Source: JAHEDH01 sp965364515 (lineage in GTDB: Bacteria; Actinomycetota; Acidimicrobiia; Spongiisociales; ZC4RG35). From it: a stretch of DNA of 21,839 nucleotides. Location of the stretch: the NCBI GenBank assembly GCA_965364515.1, contig CBDTXZ010000035.1, forward strand, positions 1 to 21,839, read 5' to 3'. The notes beneath the pieces are model-generated. The model was not told the origin of the DNA. It ran no database searches and worked only from the letters and a program-made list of their open reading frames with translations. Below, in pieces: positions 7,594 to 15,634 of the stretch. The translations under genes and the position numbers were made by a program. The first letter of the stretch is position 1. Each line of letters begins with the position of its first letter.

Positions 7594-9054
7594 ATGATGA
7601 GTTCCGCATATTCGATCGACGGTCACCACTTCACCTACGAGGCTCCTCTCACCTCTGCACTTCCCATCGGGGCCTACGTCAGGATCGATACCGATCAAGG
7701 CTCCTCGTACCTGGGACAAGTCCTCGAACAACGCGTAGTCCAGGGTGAGTCTGCTTCTGAATCGAAGGCTGAGCCCCGGCGCCTTGGTGGATCCGGCATC
7801 CTGCTCTCGCGAATCGAGACTGAGGGTCCCCAGCGGACGGAGACGCGGGATGTGTTCGGCTCCGGCGTGATGACCGAAGCGGACGCTGCGGTCGTGTCGG
7901 CGCACCTCGAGATGGCGTTGGGCCGCCGCGCTGCGCTCCGACTGGGATCAATCGCCACGTCGCCGGACGTGCCTGCGTCGCTGTCCGCAGCCGGGTTCGG
8001 GCGTCACACCTTTCTGTGTGGTCAGTCGGGCTCGGGAAAGACGTACACCCTCGGCTTGATCTTGGAACAGTTGCTCCTCGAGACAGACATCCGCATCGCG
8101 GTTCTCGATCCGAATTCCGATTACGTCAACCTCGCGTCGGTCAGGTCCCAAGAAGAGACCGGTCTCGAACCCGATGAGTACGACGCGCTCGTCGCCCGAT
8201 ACGAGCCGATCGCTTCGAGGATCCAGGTGTTCGGCGGTTCGGGGGGCGAATACAGCCTCAAGTCCCGTTTCGGGAAGCTCACCCTCGAACAGCAGAGCCT
8301 CATCCTGGGCATCGATCCAATCGCTGACGCCGAGGAGTATCGCGCATTCGTACGGGTCGCAGGCCGAGTCGGCACCGACGACTACACACTCGAGCAGATC
8401 ATGGCCGAGCTGAGAGACTCCTTCGGAGAGGAGGAACGTCGTCTTCGTCTGCGGATCGCGAACCTCGGTGTCGACGACTTCTCCATCTGGGCTCGCGAGG
8501 AGGACGTGGCGATTCGAGAACAACTGCTCGACGACTGGCGGATGGTGGTCTTCGACCTCGGAAGCCTCCCATCGGACGTCGAACGCTCGATCGCTGCCGC
8601 ATCGGTTCTGGCAACGCTCTGGGAAGAGCGGTCCGAGCGTGAGCCGATCCTCATCGTCGTCGACGAGGCGCACAACGTGTGCCCCCAGACCCCTCTCGAC
8701 GTCAACCAACAACTCGCGACCGAACATGCGGTGAAGATCGCCGGCGAAGGCCGAAAGTACGGCAAGTACCTCCTTCTGTCCACGCAACGGCCGGCAAAGA
8801 TCCACCAGAACGTCATCTCACAATGCGACAACCTCGTTCTCATGAGAATGAACTCGGTTGCGGATCTCGAAGCCCTCAAGGCCACCTTCTCATTTGCACC
8901 CGGTGCGCTCGTCGACCAGGCGAACGGGTTCGGGCTCGGAGAGGGCTTGGCCGCCGGGAAGATCGCCCCCGACGCCATCCGCTACCGGACGGGCCGACGC
9001 TTCACCAACGAGGGAGGGTCGGATGTTCCGTCGACCTGGGCGCAGAGACACTGA
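7594..9054 (+). CDS. HerA-like (DUF87) hexameric ATPase with HAS-barrel
   Basis: A 486-residue protein if it starts at ATG 7594; a second ATG follows at once (7597), and GAGGGG (7582-7587) is 6-9 nt upstream. The N-terminal ~90 residues resemble a HAS-barrel (LPIGAYVRIDTDQGSSYLGQV). The RecA-like domain has Walker A GQSGSGKT (K149, T150), Walker B ILIVVDEAHN (D357, E358), the EGRKYGKYLLLSTQRP sensor block typical of HerA/FtsK-class motors, and a C-terminal GLAAGKIAPDAIRYRTGRRF region. HerA proteins pump DNA, usually with the nuclease NurA in archaea or with Sir2, DUF4297 or other nucleases in bacterial defence pairs. No nuclease gene lies next to this one. The next gene on the strand begins 143 bp on and is unrelated. 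The family is clear, the cellular role is open. Confidence 0.9.
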   Translation: MMSSAYSIDGHHFTYEAPLTSALPIGAYVRIDTDQGSSYLGQVLEQRVVQGESASESKAEPRRLGGSGILLSRIETEGPQRTETRDVFGSGVMTEADAAVVSAHLEMALGRRAALRLGSIATSPDVPASLSAAGFGRHTFLCGQSGSGKTYTLGLILEQLLLETDIRIAVLDPNSDYVNLASVRSQEETGLEPDEYDALVARYEPIASRIQVFGGSGGEYSLKSRFGKLTLEQQSLILGIDPIADAEEYRAFVRVAGRVGTDDYTLEQIMAELRDSFGEEERRLRLRIANLGVDDFSIWAREEDVAIREQLLDDWRMVVFDLGSLPSDVERSIAAASVLATLWEERSEREPILIVVDEAHNVCPQTPLDVNQQLATEHAVKIAGEGRKYGKYLLLSTQRPAKIHQNVISQCDNLVLMRMNSVADLEALKATFSFAPGALVDQANGFGLGEGLAAGKIAPDAIRYRTGRRFTNEGGSDVPSTWAQRH

Positions 9055-9074
9055 GCCCGGCATGAAACGGGCAC

Positions 9075-9093
9075 CTCGGCTCGCCGAGCCGAG
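9075..9093. repeat. Perfect 19-bp palindrome upstream of the cyclase operon
   Basis: CTCGGCTCG (9075-9083) and CGAGCCGAG (9085-9093) are exact reverse complements around a central C. It lies 20 bp after the HerA-like stop and 104 bp before the cyclase start. There is no T-run, so it is not a standard intrinsic terminator. It may be an operator or a factor-assisted terminator. Nothing else stands out in the 143-bp gap. Confidence 0.5.
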
Positions 9094-9197
9094 CGGTGGG
9101 AACGCCGGGCGGCGTACGCAGCACCGGCAAGACGATCAGATGAGTTCGTTCAGCCACGAGTCGTCAGGCAGTCGATGGTGAATACCGGCTCGCCGCG

Positions 9198-11414
9198 ATG
9201 AACTTCGATGGAGGCGGCCTCGTGGATCGTCTACGCACGGCGATCGGATGGAGCTCCAGCGATCGGCGCACGCGAGGATCCAAAGAGCCTTTCGCAAGCA
9301 ACATCTCGCTTGCCAGCCGTCTGGTCCTGGTGGTGCTCACGGCCACGATCGCGTCTCTCGTAGTCGTCTCCACGGTCAGTCTGGTTCATGGAACGGCGCT
9401 CGCCGAGCGCTTGCTCGACGCGCGCATCGAGGCCCTTGCAGGTCTCAAAGCCTCCGAGGTCGAAGACGCAGTGAACCAGGCGTCATCGCAGGTCACGTCA
9501 CTTGCCAACAGCCGGATGATGAGAGACGCAGCGCGCCGGTTCTCCAGTGCCTACGCGAGTCTCGAGTCGGGTGATGATCGAGTGGCGGCGCGAGCGGAGG
9601 AGGAGCTCGCAACGTACTACCGGGAGTCTTTCGGGCCGGCTCTGGAAGAAGCGACGGGCGCAGCAGTGGCATCACGCAGTCTGATGCCCGATGGCGAGGT
9701 CGCGATCTACCTGCAACACGCATACATCGTCGAAAACTCGGCCGGTCCGGGCTCCGAGTTCGTTGTCGATGATGCCGGAGACGGGAGCGAGTGGTCGGCG
9801 GTGCACAGAGACCTCCATCCACGGCTTCTCGAGATCGGGGAACAGTTCGGATTCGAGGACCTGTATGTGATCGAGCCCCTCTTCGGTGCCATCGTCTACA
9901 GCACCGGAAAGGCTCCGGACTTCGCGACGAGCCTCGACCGAGGGCCGTACAGCTCCTCGTCGCTGGCAACGCTCGTTCGGTCGGTGCGCGAGAACCCGCA
10001 GGCGGGAACCGTCATCAGAGATCTGGCTCCCTATCCACCTGCGCTCGGGGCACCGGTCGGATTCGTCGCCAGTCCGATCATTGAGAGTGAGCGCCTGATA
10101 GGCGTCGTTGCGGCCCGACTGCCGAGCGAAGCGATCAACGCCATCATGACATCTGGCGGCGACTGGCAGGACGAGGGTCTCGGCGACACCGGTGAGGCGT
10201 ACATCGTCGGGTCCGACACGCGGATGCGCTCCATCTCCCGAGAGTTCATCGAGGATCCGCAGTCCTACTACTCGGCAGCCAGAGATGCCGGTTCCATCAG
10301 TGACGACGATCTCGAATCGGTGCGAGCCCTCGGCACAACAATCCTGTTTCAGGATGCCGGCGATCGGAGCGCGTTGGAATCAGCGGCGGCGGGTCGGGGA
10401 GGGCTGATCGAGACGACAAACTACCTCGGTCGGCCGGTGCTCTCGACGTACGAGCCGCTCGACATCGACCAGCTCGAATGGTTCTCTGTCGTGGAAATCG
10501 AGCGAGCGGAAGTGACCCAACCACTGACCGAGTTCCGAAGAGCGATCTTGATCGCGGCCTCTGTCTTCGTGCTTGCGATCACGTTCCTGACCGTTGCCTG
10601 GGCCCGAAGGGCACTGGAGCCGGTCCGTGCAATCAGCGAGCGGCTTCGCCGGACCACCCGCAACGAGCCGGGTGATGGTCCGACGCCGGCTGCCGGGGGC
10701 TCGCTGGAGTTGACCGAGCTGCGATCCAGGGTCGACCGCGTGCTCGGAATGGCAGAGCAACTGCGCACCGAGTTGGTCGAGGCGACACAGCAGCGGATGA
10801 ACACCTTGGGGCGTCTCCTTCCGCCCGAGATCGCAGAGCAGTTCGAGTCAGGAGACCGGGGGGTCGTCGAGCAGGTTCGTCAAGCGAGCGTGGTGGTCGT
10901 CGAGCTCGACGGCATGGGCGGGTTGATCGACGTCGGTGATGTTGCGACCAGCCGCTCGAGCCTCAACACGGCGGTCATGCTCCTCGACGAGGTGGCTGCG
11001 CTGCACGGGCTGGAGCGGGTCAAGATCGTCGGTGATCTGTATTACGCAGGCTGCGGGCTCAATCACGTGTACCTGGACCATGCTCCGCGAGCGGTCGCTT
11101 TCGCTCAGGCGGCGCTGTCGGGGATGCGCAACCTGAGTGGATCGCTGTCCCAAGCACTTCGACCCTCGATCGGGATCGACAGCGGGCCCGTCTTCGTCGG
11201 CCTCGCAGGGAGTCTGCACCTGGTCTACGACGTGTGGGGCGATGGGGTGAACGCTGCCTACAGGCTCGCCCAGCTGGCGAGTCCCGACGTGATCCTCGTG
11301 TCCGAGCGAACCAGATCCATGTTGCCGGCGAACGTCGAAATCGAGCGTTCCGAAGCGGACCACGAGGGCTGGCGGCTGACAGGTTCGTCGCTGGACGAGG
11401 AGATGAGCCGGTGA
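9198..11414 (+). CDS. Membrane receptor class III adenylyl cyclase (Cache sensor, degenerate HAMP, catalytic domain intact)
   Basis: A 738-residue protein. A membrane helix near residues 41-64 is followed by a large extracytoplasmic sensor (~65-445) with blocks typical of Cache-type receptors (YLQHAYIVEN and GLGDTGEAYIVGSDTRMRS). A second helix lies at ~448-470, then a degenerate HAMP and linker, the cyclase transducer RLLPPEIAEQF, and the catalytic domain from ~560. The catalytic residues are present: metal aspartates D571 (ELDGMGG) and D613, adenine-selecting K609 (VKIVGD) and D678 (YDVWGD), and transition-state N685 and R689 (VNAAYRL). It should make cAMP at the inner membrane. ATG 9198 is the first ATG in frame, with a weak ribosome site. 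The stop overlaps the channel start by 4 bp (GTGA), so the three genes form one operon. Confidence 0.93.
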   Translation: MNFDGGGLVDRLRTAIGWSSSDRRTRGSKEPFASNISLASRLVLVVLTATIASLVVVSTVSLVHGTALAERLLDARIEALAGLKASEVEDAVNQASSQVTSLANSRMMRDAARRFSSAYASLESGDDRVAARAEEELATYYRESFGPALEEATGAAVASRSLMPDGEVAIYLQHAYIVENSAGPGSEFVVDDAGDGSEWSAVHRDLHPRLLEIGEQFGFEDLYVIEPLFGAIVYSTGKAPDFATSLDRGPYSSSSLATLVRSVRENPQAGTVIRDLAPYPPALGAPVGFVASPIIESERLIGVVAARLPSEAINAIMTSGGDWQDEGLGDTGEAYIVGSDTRMRSISREFIEDPQSYYSAARDAGSISDDDLESVRALGTTILFQDAGDRSALESAAAGRGGLIETTNYLGRPVLSTYEPLDIDQLEWFSVVEIERAEVTQPLTEFRRAILIAASVFVLAITFLTVAWARRALEPVRAISERLRRTTRNEPGDGPTPAAGGSLELTELRSRVDRVLGMAEQLRTELVEATQQRMNTLGRLLPPEIAEQFESGDRGVVEQVRQASVVVVELDGMGGLIDVGDVATSRSSLNTAVMLLDEVAALHGLERVKIVGDLYYAGCGLNHVYLDHAPRAVAFAQAALSGMRNLSGSLSQALRPSIGIDSGPVFVGLAGSLHLVYDVWGDGVNAAYRLAQLASPDVILVSERTRSMLPANVEIERSEADHEGWRLTGSSLDEEMSR

Positions 11415-12919
11415 CCGACCTCGTCGCAGACCCGCGTGTGATCTGGGCGATCGTCCTCGTGGTCGTGATTCCACTCTTGCTCATCGGAGTCGGCGAGGTC
11501 GAAGAGAGGCTTCGTCAGCGGGACTCCGAGGTTGCCGGCGTCGTTGGGATCATCCGCCGGTGGACGATCCCGCTGTTCAGCATCTGGGCGGTTGGTCGGG
11601 GCCTGCTCGATATCGAAGGCTCCGCTCTCGTGATGCGTTTGGCTGGAACAGCCCTGGTGTTGTCGATCGCAGCAGCGAGCCTCCGGCAGGTCGGGATCAT
11701 CGTGAGTGGCCTCCGGGAGCGGTCGCGGGACGAGCGTGGCGGGGTACCGGCCCTCGTCCTCGCGCTTCCCCGCGTGTTCCTGCTTCTTGCGACATTCTGG
11801 GTCTTGTTCGACAGTGTCTGGGGCGTGGATCTCTCATCTGCGTTGACGGCGTTGGGAGTGACGTCGCTCGTGGTGTCGTTTGCGCTCCAAGACACGCTGA
11901 GTGGGCTGGCGTCGGGATTTCTCCTCGTCAGCGATGCTCCGTTCCAGACCGGTGACTGGATCCAGTACGGAGATCTCCAGGGCCGGGTGGTCGACTTCAA
12001 CTGGCGCAGCTCCCGGATACAGAATCGGAACGGCGATCTCGTGATCGTGCCCAACTCGCAGCTGGCCGGTGCAACCCTCATCAACTACGACGAGCCGACC
12101 CGAAATCACCGTGTCATCGTGCCGATCCAGGTGGCCTTCTCGAACCCTCCCACGGTCGCCAAAGAGATGCTGCTCGATGCCGCGCGCTCCACGCCAGGGG
12201 TGCTCTCCGACCCACCACCGCGCGCTCGTGTCGTACAAGTCGACGATCCTCTGATGGGGTACGAGGTTGAGCTCTGGATCGACGATTTCGCGATTGCCCC
12301 CCAGGTGGAGAGTGACTTCGGATCGCTGGTGTGGTACTTCTCGGAACGACAGGGTGTTCCACTCCCGAGTCCCGCATACGACCTGTACGTGTATGACGGG
12401 CCGGACTCGCTCGCAGCGAGCCGCCCGGACCGAGCAGAGATCCGCCGCCGCCTTCGAACCTCACCGCTCCTCGACCAACTCGACATCGACGACATGGGAC
12501 GGCTTGTCGCCTCTGCACGCCCAGCTCGCTTCTCCAGCGGCGAGGTCGTGTTGGACGTGAGGTCTCCGACACAGGACCTGTATGTCCTGTGGAGCGGCCG
12601 GGCGAAACTCACACTCGACCTGCCGCGATCCGGTGAAGTCGATGCAGCCGAATTCGGGCCAGGAGACGTATTCGGGTCGCTGGTTCGTTCAGAGCGGGTA
12701 GTCGGCAACCCGCGGGTCGTCGCCGTCTCCGACTGTGAGGTGGTGATCGTCGAGGAGTCGGCTGCCGGAAGCGTGGCCAGTCGCAACCCCGAGCTGTCGG
12801 AGATCCTCACCCGGCTCGGCGACACCCGTCGTCGACGAATAGAGCGGATGATCGAGGCGGGGGGGTCTCACGACGAGGATGACCTTCCGCCGGACGTCTC
12901 CACGGGCGGCGGTTCATGA
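11411..12919 (+). CDS. MscS-family channel with C-terminal cyclic-nucleotide-binding domain (bCNG type)
   Basis: A 502-residue protein starting at GTG 11411, which overlaps the cyclase stop by 4 bp. Hydrophobic helices lie near residues 11-28, 50-66, 75-98 and 117-136. The pore helix and MscS beta-domain run from SSALTALGVTSLVVSFALQD (142-161) through SGFLLVSDAPFQTGDWI to NGDLVIVPNSQLAGATLINY (207-226). The MscS alpha/beta domain continues to ~330. A cyclic-nucleotide-binding fold occupies ~353-449 (LLDQLDIDDMGRLV, then FGPGDVFGSL). This layout is that of bacterial CNG channels of the MscS superfamily. In the phosphate-binding cassette R435 is present, but the usual glutamate after FG is S423, and the cassette loop is a few residues long. 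The position between two cyclase-type receptors suggests ligand gating by the first one's product. Confidence 0.93.
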   Translation: MTDLVADPRVIWAIVLVVVIPLLLIGVGEVEERLRQRDSEVAGVVGIIRRWTIPLFSIWAVGRGLLDIEGSALVMRLAGTALVLSIAAASLRQVGIIVSGLRERSRDERGGVPALVLALPRVFLLLATFWVLFDSVWGVDLSSALTALGVTSLVVSFALQDTLSGLASGFLLVSDAPFQTGDWIQYGDLQGRVVDFNWRSSRIQNRNGDLVIVPNSQLAGATLINYDEPTRNHRVIVPIQVAFSNPPTVAKEMLLDAARSTPGVLSDPPPRARVVQVDDPLMGYEVELWIDDFAIAPQVESDFGSLVWYFSERQGVPLPSPAYDLYVYDGPDSLAASRPDRAEIRRRLRTSPLLDQLDIDDMGRLVASARPARFSSGEVVLDVRSPTQDLYVLWSGRAKLTLDLPRSGEVDAAEFGPGDVFGSLVRSERVVGNPRVVAVSDCEVVIVEESAAGSVASRNPELSEILTRLGDTRRRRIERMIEAGGSHDEDDLPPDVSTGGGS

Positions 12920-15090
12920 ACACTCGGTCGCCAGACCTGAACAGTCCGATGCGAAGCCTCCGCTCGAGCCTGGCGAAGCGGCTCATCGGTGTCACGTTGC
13001 TCGCAACGCTCCTGCTGGGGACCGTCATCTTTCTCGAGACGCGGAGCCTATTGACGAGTTCCATCGAGACGCAGCTGGTCAATCTGCAACGCTCACACGC
13101 TCGTTCCATCGCGTCTGGAATCGATGTCATCGGCTCTACGGTGTCCGTGATCGCAACGGACGAGCAGACATCGGAGGCACTCTCGGCGTTCTCGAATGCG
13201 TTTGCGTTGCTCGACGCCAGATCGGATCTCCTCGACGCAGGCCAGCGGCGGGCGCTTGCGACCTACTACGAATCGGCCTTCGGCGCGGAGGCCCAGGCGG
13301 CCGGCCTCGAAGTGCCGCCACCCGCCGAGCTCGTGCCCTCCACGCCCGTTGCGCAGTACCTGCAGTTCCACTACATCGTGGAAAACCCGAACCCGCCAGA
13401 CGAGCGATTCCATCTCACCGTCTCGGATGGGGATGCCTCGAGCTATGCGGCGGCTCACGAGGAGCACCACCCTCTGCTCTACGAGACCTGGGGGAAGCGC
13501 TTTGCGGATCTGCTCCTCGTCGATGTCGAGGGCAACATCGTCTACAGCGCCGCCAAACGGACGGACCTAGGGCGCAGCCTCGATTCCGAGTTTCTCGGCG
13601 AAGGCCTCGGCGAGCTGATCAACAGGCGCCTTGCCGGTGCTGCCCTCGGTGAAACCGTGTTCGTCGATTTCGAGAGGTATTCGGCCGCCCTCGGTTCACC
13701 CTCGCTCTTCGCTGCGGCGGCGGTGTCGAGTGCGCAGGGTTCGATCGGAGCGGTTGTGGTGGAGATCCCGGTGGAGACGTTGAACGACCTGACGACGATG
13801 GGTGGTGACTGGCGTCGCGCCGGGCTCGGTGACACCGGCGAGGTGTATGTCGTCGGACGGGACCTCCTTCTTCGCTCCGACTCTCGGGTCTGGCTCGAGG
13901 ACCAACCGGCCTATCTCGACGCCGTCTCCTCCGAGGGATACCCCGCGGAGATCGCTGACGGAGCCGTTCGGTTCGGCACGACCGTTCTGCAACAGCCGGT
14001 CGACACGGCAGCGGTGGAGACAGCGCTGGATGGTGAGCCGTTCCTCGGCCGGGTCGAGGACTACCTCGGGCGGGAGGCACTGACCTCCGCCGACCGCGTG
14101 AACAGTGAGCACTTCGACTGGGTCGTGGTCGCGCAGGTTTCGACCTCTGAGACGGGTCGTTCGCTCCTGTCGTACATCCGGCGGATTCTGCTCACTGCAG
14201 CGATCCTCGTGCCACTGGTCGGACTCTTCGCGGTGTGGTTGGCGAGACGCTTCACACGTCCGTTCGCCCCCATCGTTGCCGGCGCGTCGCAGCTCGCCGA
14301 AGGCGACCTCGATCTGGAGATACCCGACTTGGGGCGGAACGAGCTCGGTGACGTCGCCCGCCGCATCGGTGATCTCGCCGGCGCCCTACGCCGAGTCGAG
14401 CGGGCCATCACGTCTGAGAAGAACGAGACGAGGCGGCTTCTGCTTGCTGCACTGCCGCCCCGGGTCGTCGAAGCATATGGCGACGATGTCAAAACGATTG
14501 ACGACCTCGTCGACTCCGCGACCGTCGTCGCGATCACGGTGCGCAGGCTCGTGGAGGACTCGGGCATCGATCCCGCAACGACAGCAGACCTTGCGGCTCG
14601 CGTCTCCAGAGACCTGGAGGCGGCTGCGGAGGACGTTGGTCTCGAGCGCGTCCGATCGTCGGCCGACCAGCATCTCTTCGTCGCAGGCATGGGCCGTCCG
14701 TCAGCAGATGTCGGGAAGGCAGCCGAGTTCGCAGTGAACGCAAAGTCCGTGCTCGATCGCTTCACCGAGGAGACCGGCGTCGACGTCGAATATCACATCG
14801 GGCTGTGCTCGGGAAACGTCATCTCCGGGTTGATCGACTCCGATCAGATCACCTACGGGGTTTTCGGGGCCCCGCCGAGCGTCGCTCTCGCGCTCGCTGC
14901 GAGCGCCGCTCCAGGCCAGATCGTCATCGATCGAGGCACATCCCGCGACCTCGGTGACGATTGGGAGCTCAGCGATCCCTCGGACCTCGTCGATCCGGGT
15001 GGACGCCCCGTCGATGCTCGCGTTCTCATCGGATTCGCATCGAGCGACACGGACCGCAGTGGCTCGCCCGAGGCACCGAGCGAAGATTGA
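12916..15090 (+). CDS. Cache-HAMP receptor with degenerate class III cyclase domain (pseudocyclase)
   Basis: A 724-residue protein whose ATG overlaps the channel stop by 4 bp (ATGA). It is colinear with the first cyclase: helix ~22-42, Cache-like sensor sharing YLQ-x-x-YIVENP and GLGDTGEVYVVG, helix ~418-440, a good HAMP (AEGDLDLEIPDLGRNELGDV), transducer LLLAALPPRVVEAY, and a cyclase fold from ~530. Aligned with its neighbour, the first metal aspartate is R543, the lysine is R580, the adenine-contact aspartate is G648, the transition-state asparagine is S655 and the arginine is A659. Only the second metal aspartate remains (D584). The reading frame is long and uninterrupted, so the gene is maintained and not a pseudogene. 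It cannot be a working cyclase by known chemistry. A regulatory partner of the first cyclase is the likely role. Confidence 0.9.
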   Translation: MNTRSPDLNSPMRSLRSSLAKRLIGVTLLATLLLGTVIFLETRSLLTSSIETQLVNLQRSHARSIASGIDVIGSTVSVIATDEQTSEALSAFSNAFALLDARSDLLDAGQRRALATYYESAFGAEAQAAGLEVPPPAELVPSTPVAQYLQFHYIVENPNPPDERFHLTVSDGDASSYAAAHEEHHPLLYETWGKRFADLLLVDVEGNIVYSAAKRTDLGRSLDSEFLGEGLGELINRRLAGAALGETVFVDFERYSAALGSPSLFAAAAVSSAQGSIGAVVVEIPVETLNDLTTMGGDWRRAGLGDTGEVYVVGRDLLLRSDSRVWLEDQPAYLDAVSSEGYPAEIADGAVRFGTTVLQQPVDTAAVETALDGEPFLGRVEDYLGREALTSADRVNSEHFDWVVVAQVSTSETGRSLLSYIRRILLTAAILVPLVGLFAVWLARRFTRPFAPIVAGASQLAEGDLDLEIPDLGRNELGDVARRIGDLAGALRRVERAITSEKNETRRLLLAALPPRVVEAYGDDVKTIDDLVDSATVVAITVRRLVEDSGIDPATTADLAARVSRDLEAAAEDVGLERVRSSADQHLFVAGMGRPSADVGKAAEFAVNAKSVLDRFTEETGVDVEYHIGLCSGNVISGLIDSDQITYGVFGAPPSVALALAASAAPGQIVIDRGTSRDLGDDWELSDPSDLVDPGGRPVDARVLIGFASSDTDRSGSPEAPSED

Positions 15091-15115
15091 ACCGCCCGAG
15101 CTGATCCGGCGCTGC

Positions 15116-15159
15116 CTTCGAGGGTTTCATGAGTGGACGGGTGGCTCCGGCCCTCGAAG
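15116..15159. repeat. Inverted repeat after the cyclase operon
   Basis: CTTCGAGGG (15116-15124) and CCCTCGAAG (15151-15159) are perfect 9-bp complements separated by 26 nt. They lie 25 bp after the pseudocyclase stop and 75 bp before the next start. No T-run follows, so it may be a factor-dependent terminator or a regulator site for the YbaY-like gene. Confidence 0.4.
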
Positions 15160-15234
15160 CGTTCGGAGATCGCCGGACGTTCGATCCTGCCAGCAGAGGA
15201 TCAGGATACGATTCAGCACGAGAGGAGGGACGAC

Positions 15235-15594
15235 GTGTCCGTCGATGAGACCAAGCCGCACGTTGGCGGAACCGTTGCCTTGAGGGAACCGACCGACCTG
15301 CCCGCGGGTGCCGTGCTGACCGTCACGCTGGAGGACGTCTCCAAGATGGATGCGATGAGCGAGACGCTGGGCACATGTGTGATCGATAGCCTCGAGCAGT
15401 TCCCCGTGTCCTTCTCGATCCAGTACGACCCCGGGCTCATCGTTGCGGAACACGCCTACGGTGTCAGGGCGCGAGTCGAGTTCGAAGGAGCACTCTTGCA
15501 CACGACCGATACGCATCATCCCGTGCTGACTCGCGGCTCGTCGAACCGCGTCGACCTGTCGCTCGCATCGGTACCGACCCGCGGCGGGACATGA
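15235..15594 (+). CDS. YbaY/YscW-like beta-sandwich protein without signal peptide
   Basis: A 119-residue protein. GTG 15235 is favoured because GGAGGG (15224-15229) lies 5 nt upstream; the longer frame from 15133 has no such site. The sequence follows the YbaY family pattern: VGGTVALREPTDLPAGAVLT, then VTLEDVSKMDAMSE, FPVSFSIQYDPGLI, YGVRARVEFEGALLHTTDT and a final HPVLTRG. In enterobacteria YbaY is an outer-membrane lipoprotein, and family members often occur with META domains. This copy starts straight at the fold with no lipobox, so it is probably cytoplasmic, unless the start is wrong. The META gene follows after 40 bp on the same strand and is probably co-transcribed. No enzymatic role is known. 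Confidence 0.82.
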   Translation: MSVDETKPHVGGTVALREPTDLPAGAVLTVTLEDVSKMDAMSETLGTCVIDSLEQFPVSFSIQYDPGLIVAEHAYGVRARVEFEGALLHTTDTHHPVLTRGSSNRVDLSLASVPTRGGT

Positions 15595-15634
15595 GGGCTG
15601 GCGCTCGCGTGAAGACGTCTGGGCGGGCGGGGCG

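Noticed and set aside
9198..15090. Reading the cyclase and channel as a Pycsar or CBASS anti-phage system
   Set aside because: Those systems use soluble cyclases with a dedicated killing effector. Here the cyclase is a membrane receptor with a Cache sensor, there are two such receptors, and no other defence gene is nearby.
12916..15090. Calling the second receptor a second active adenylyl cyclase
   Set aside because: Five of the six catalytic positions compared are changed (R543, R580, G648, S655, A659), so activity by the known mechanism is not supported.
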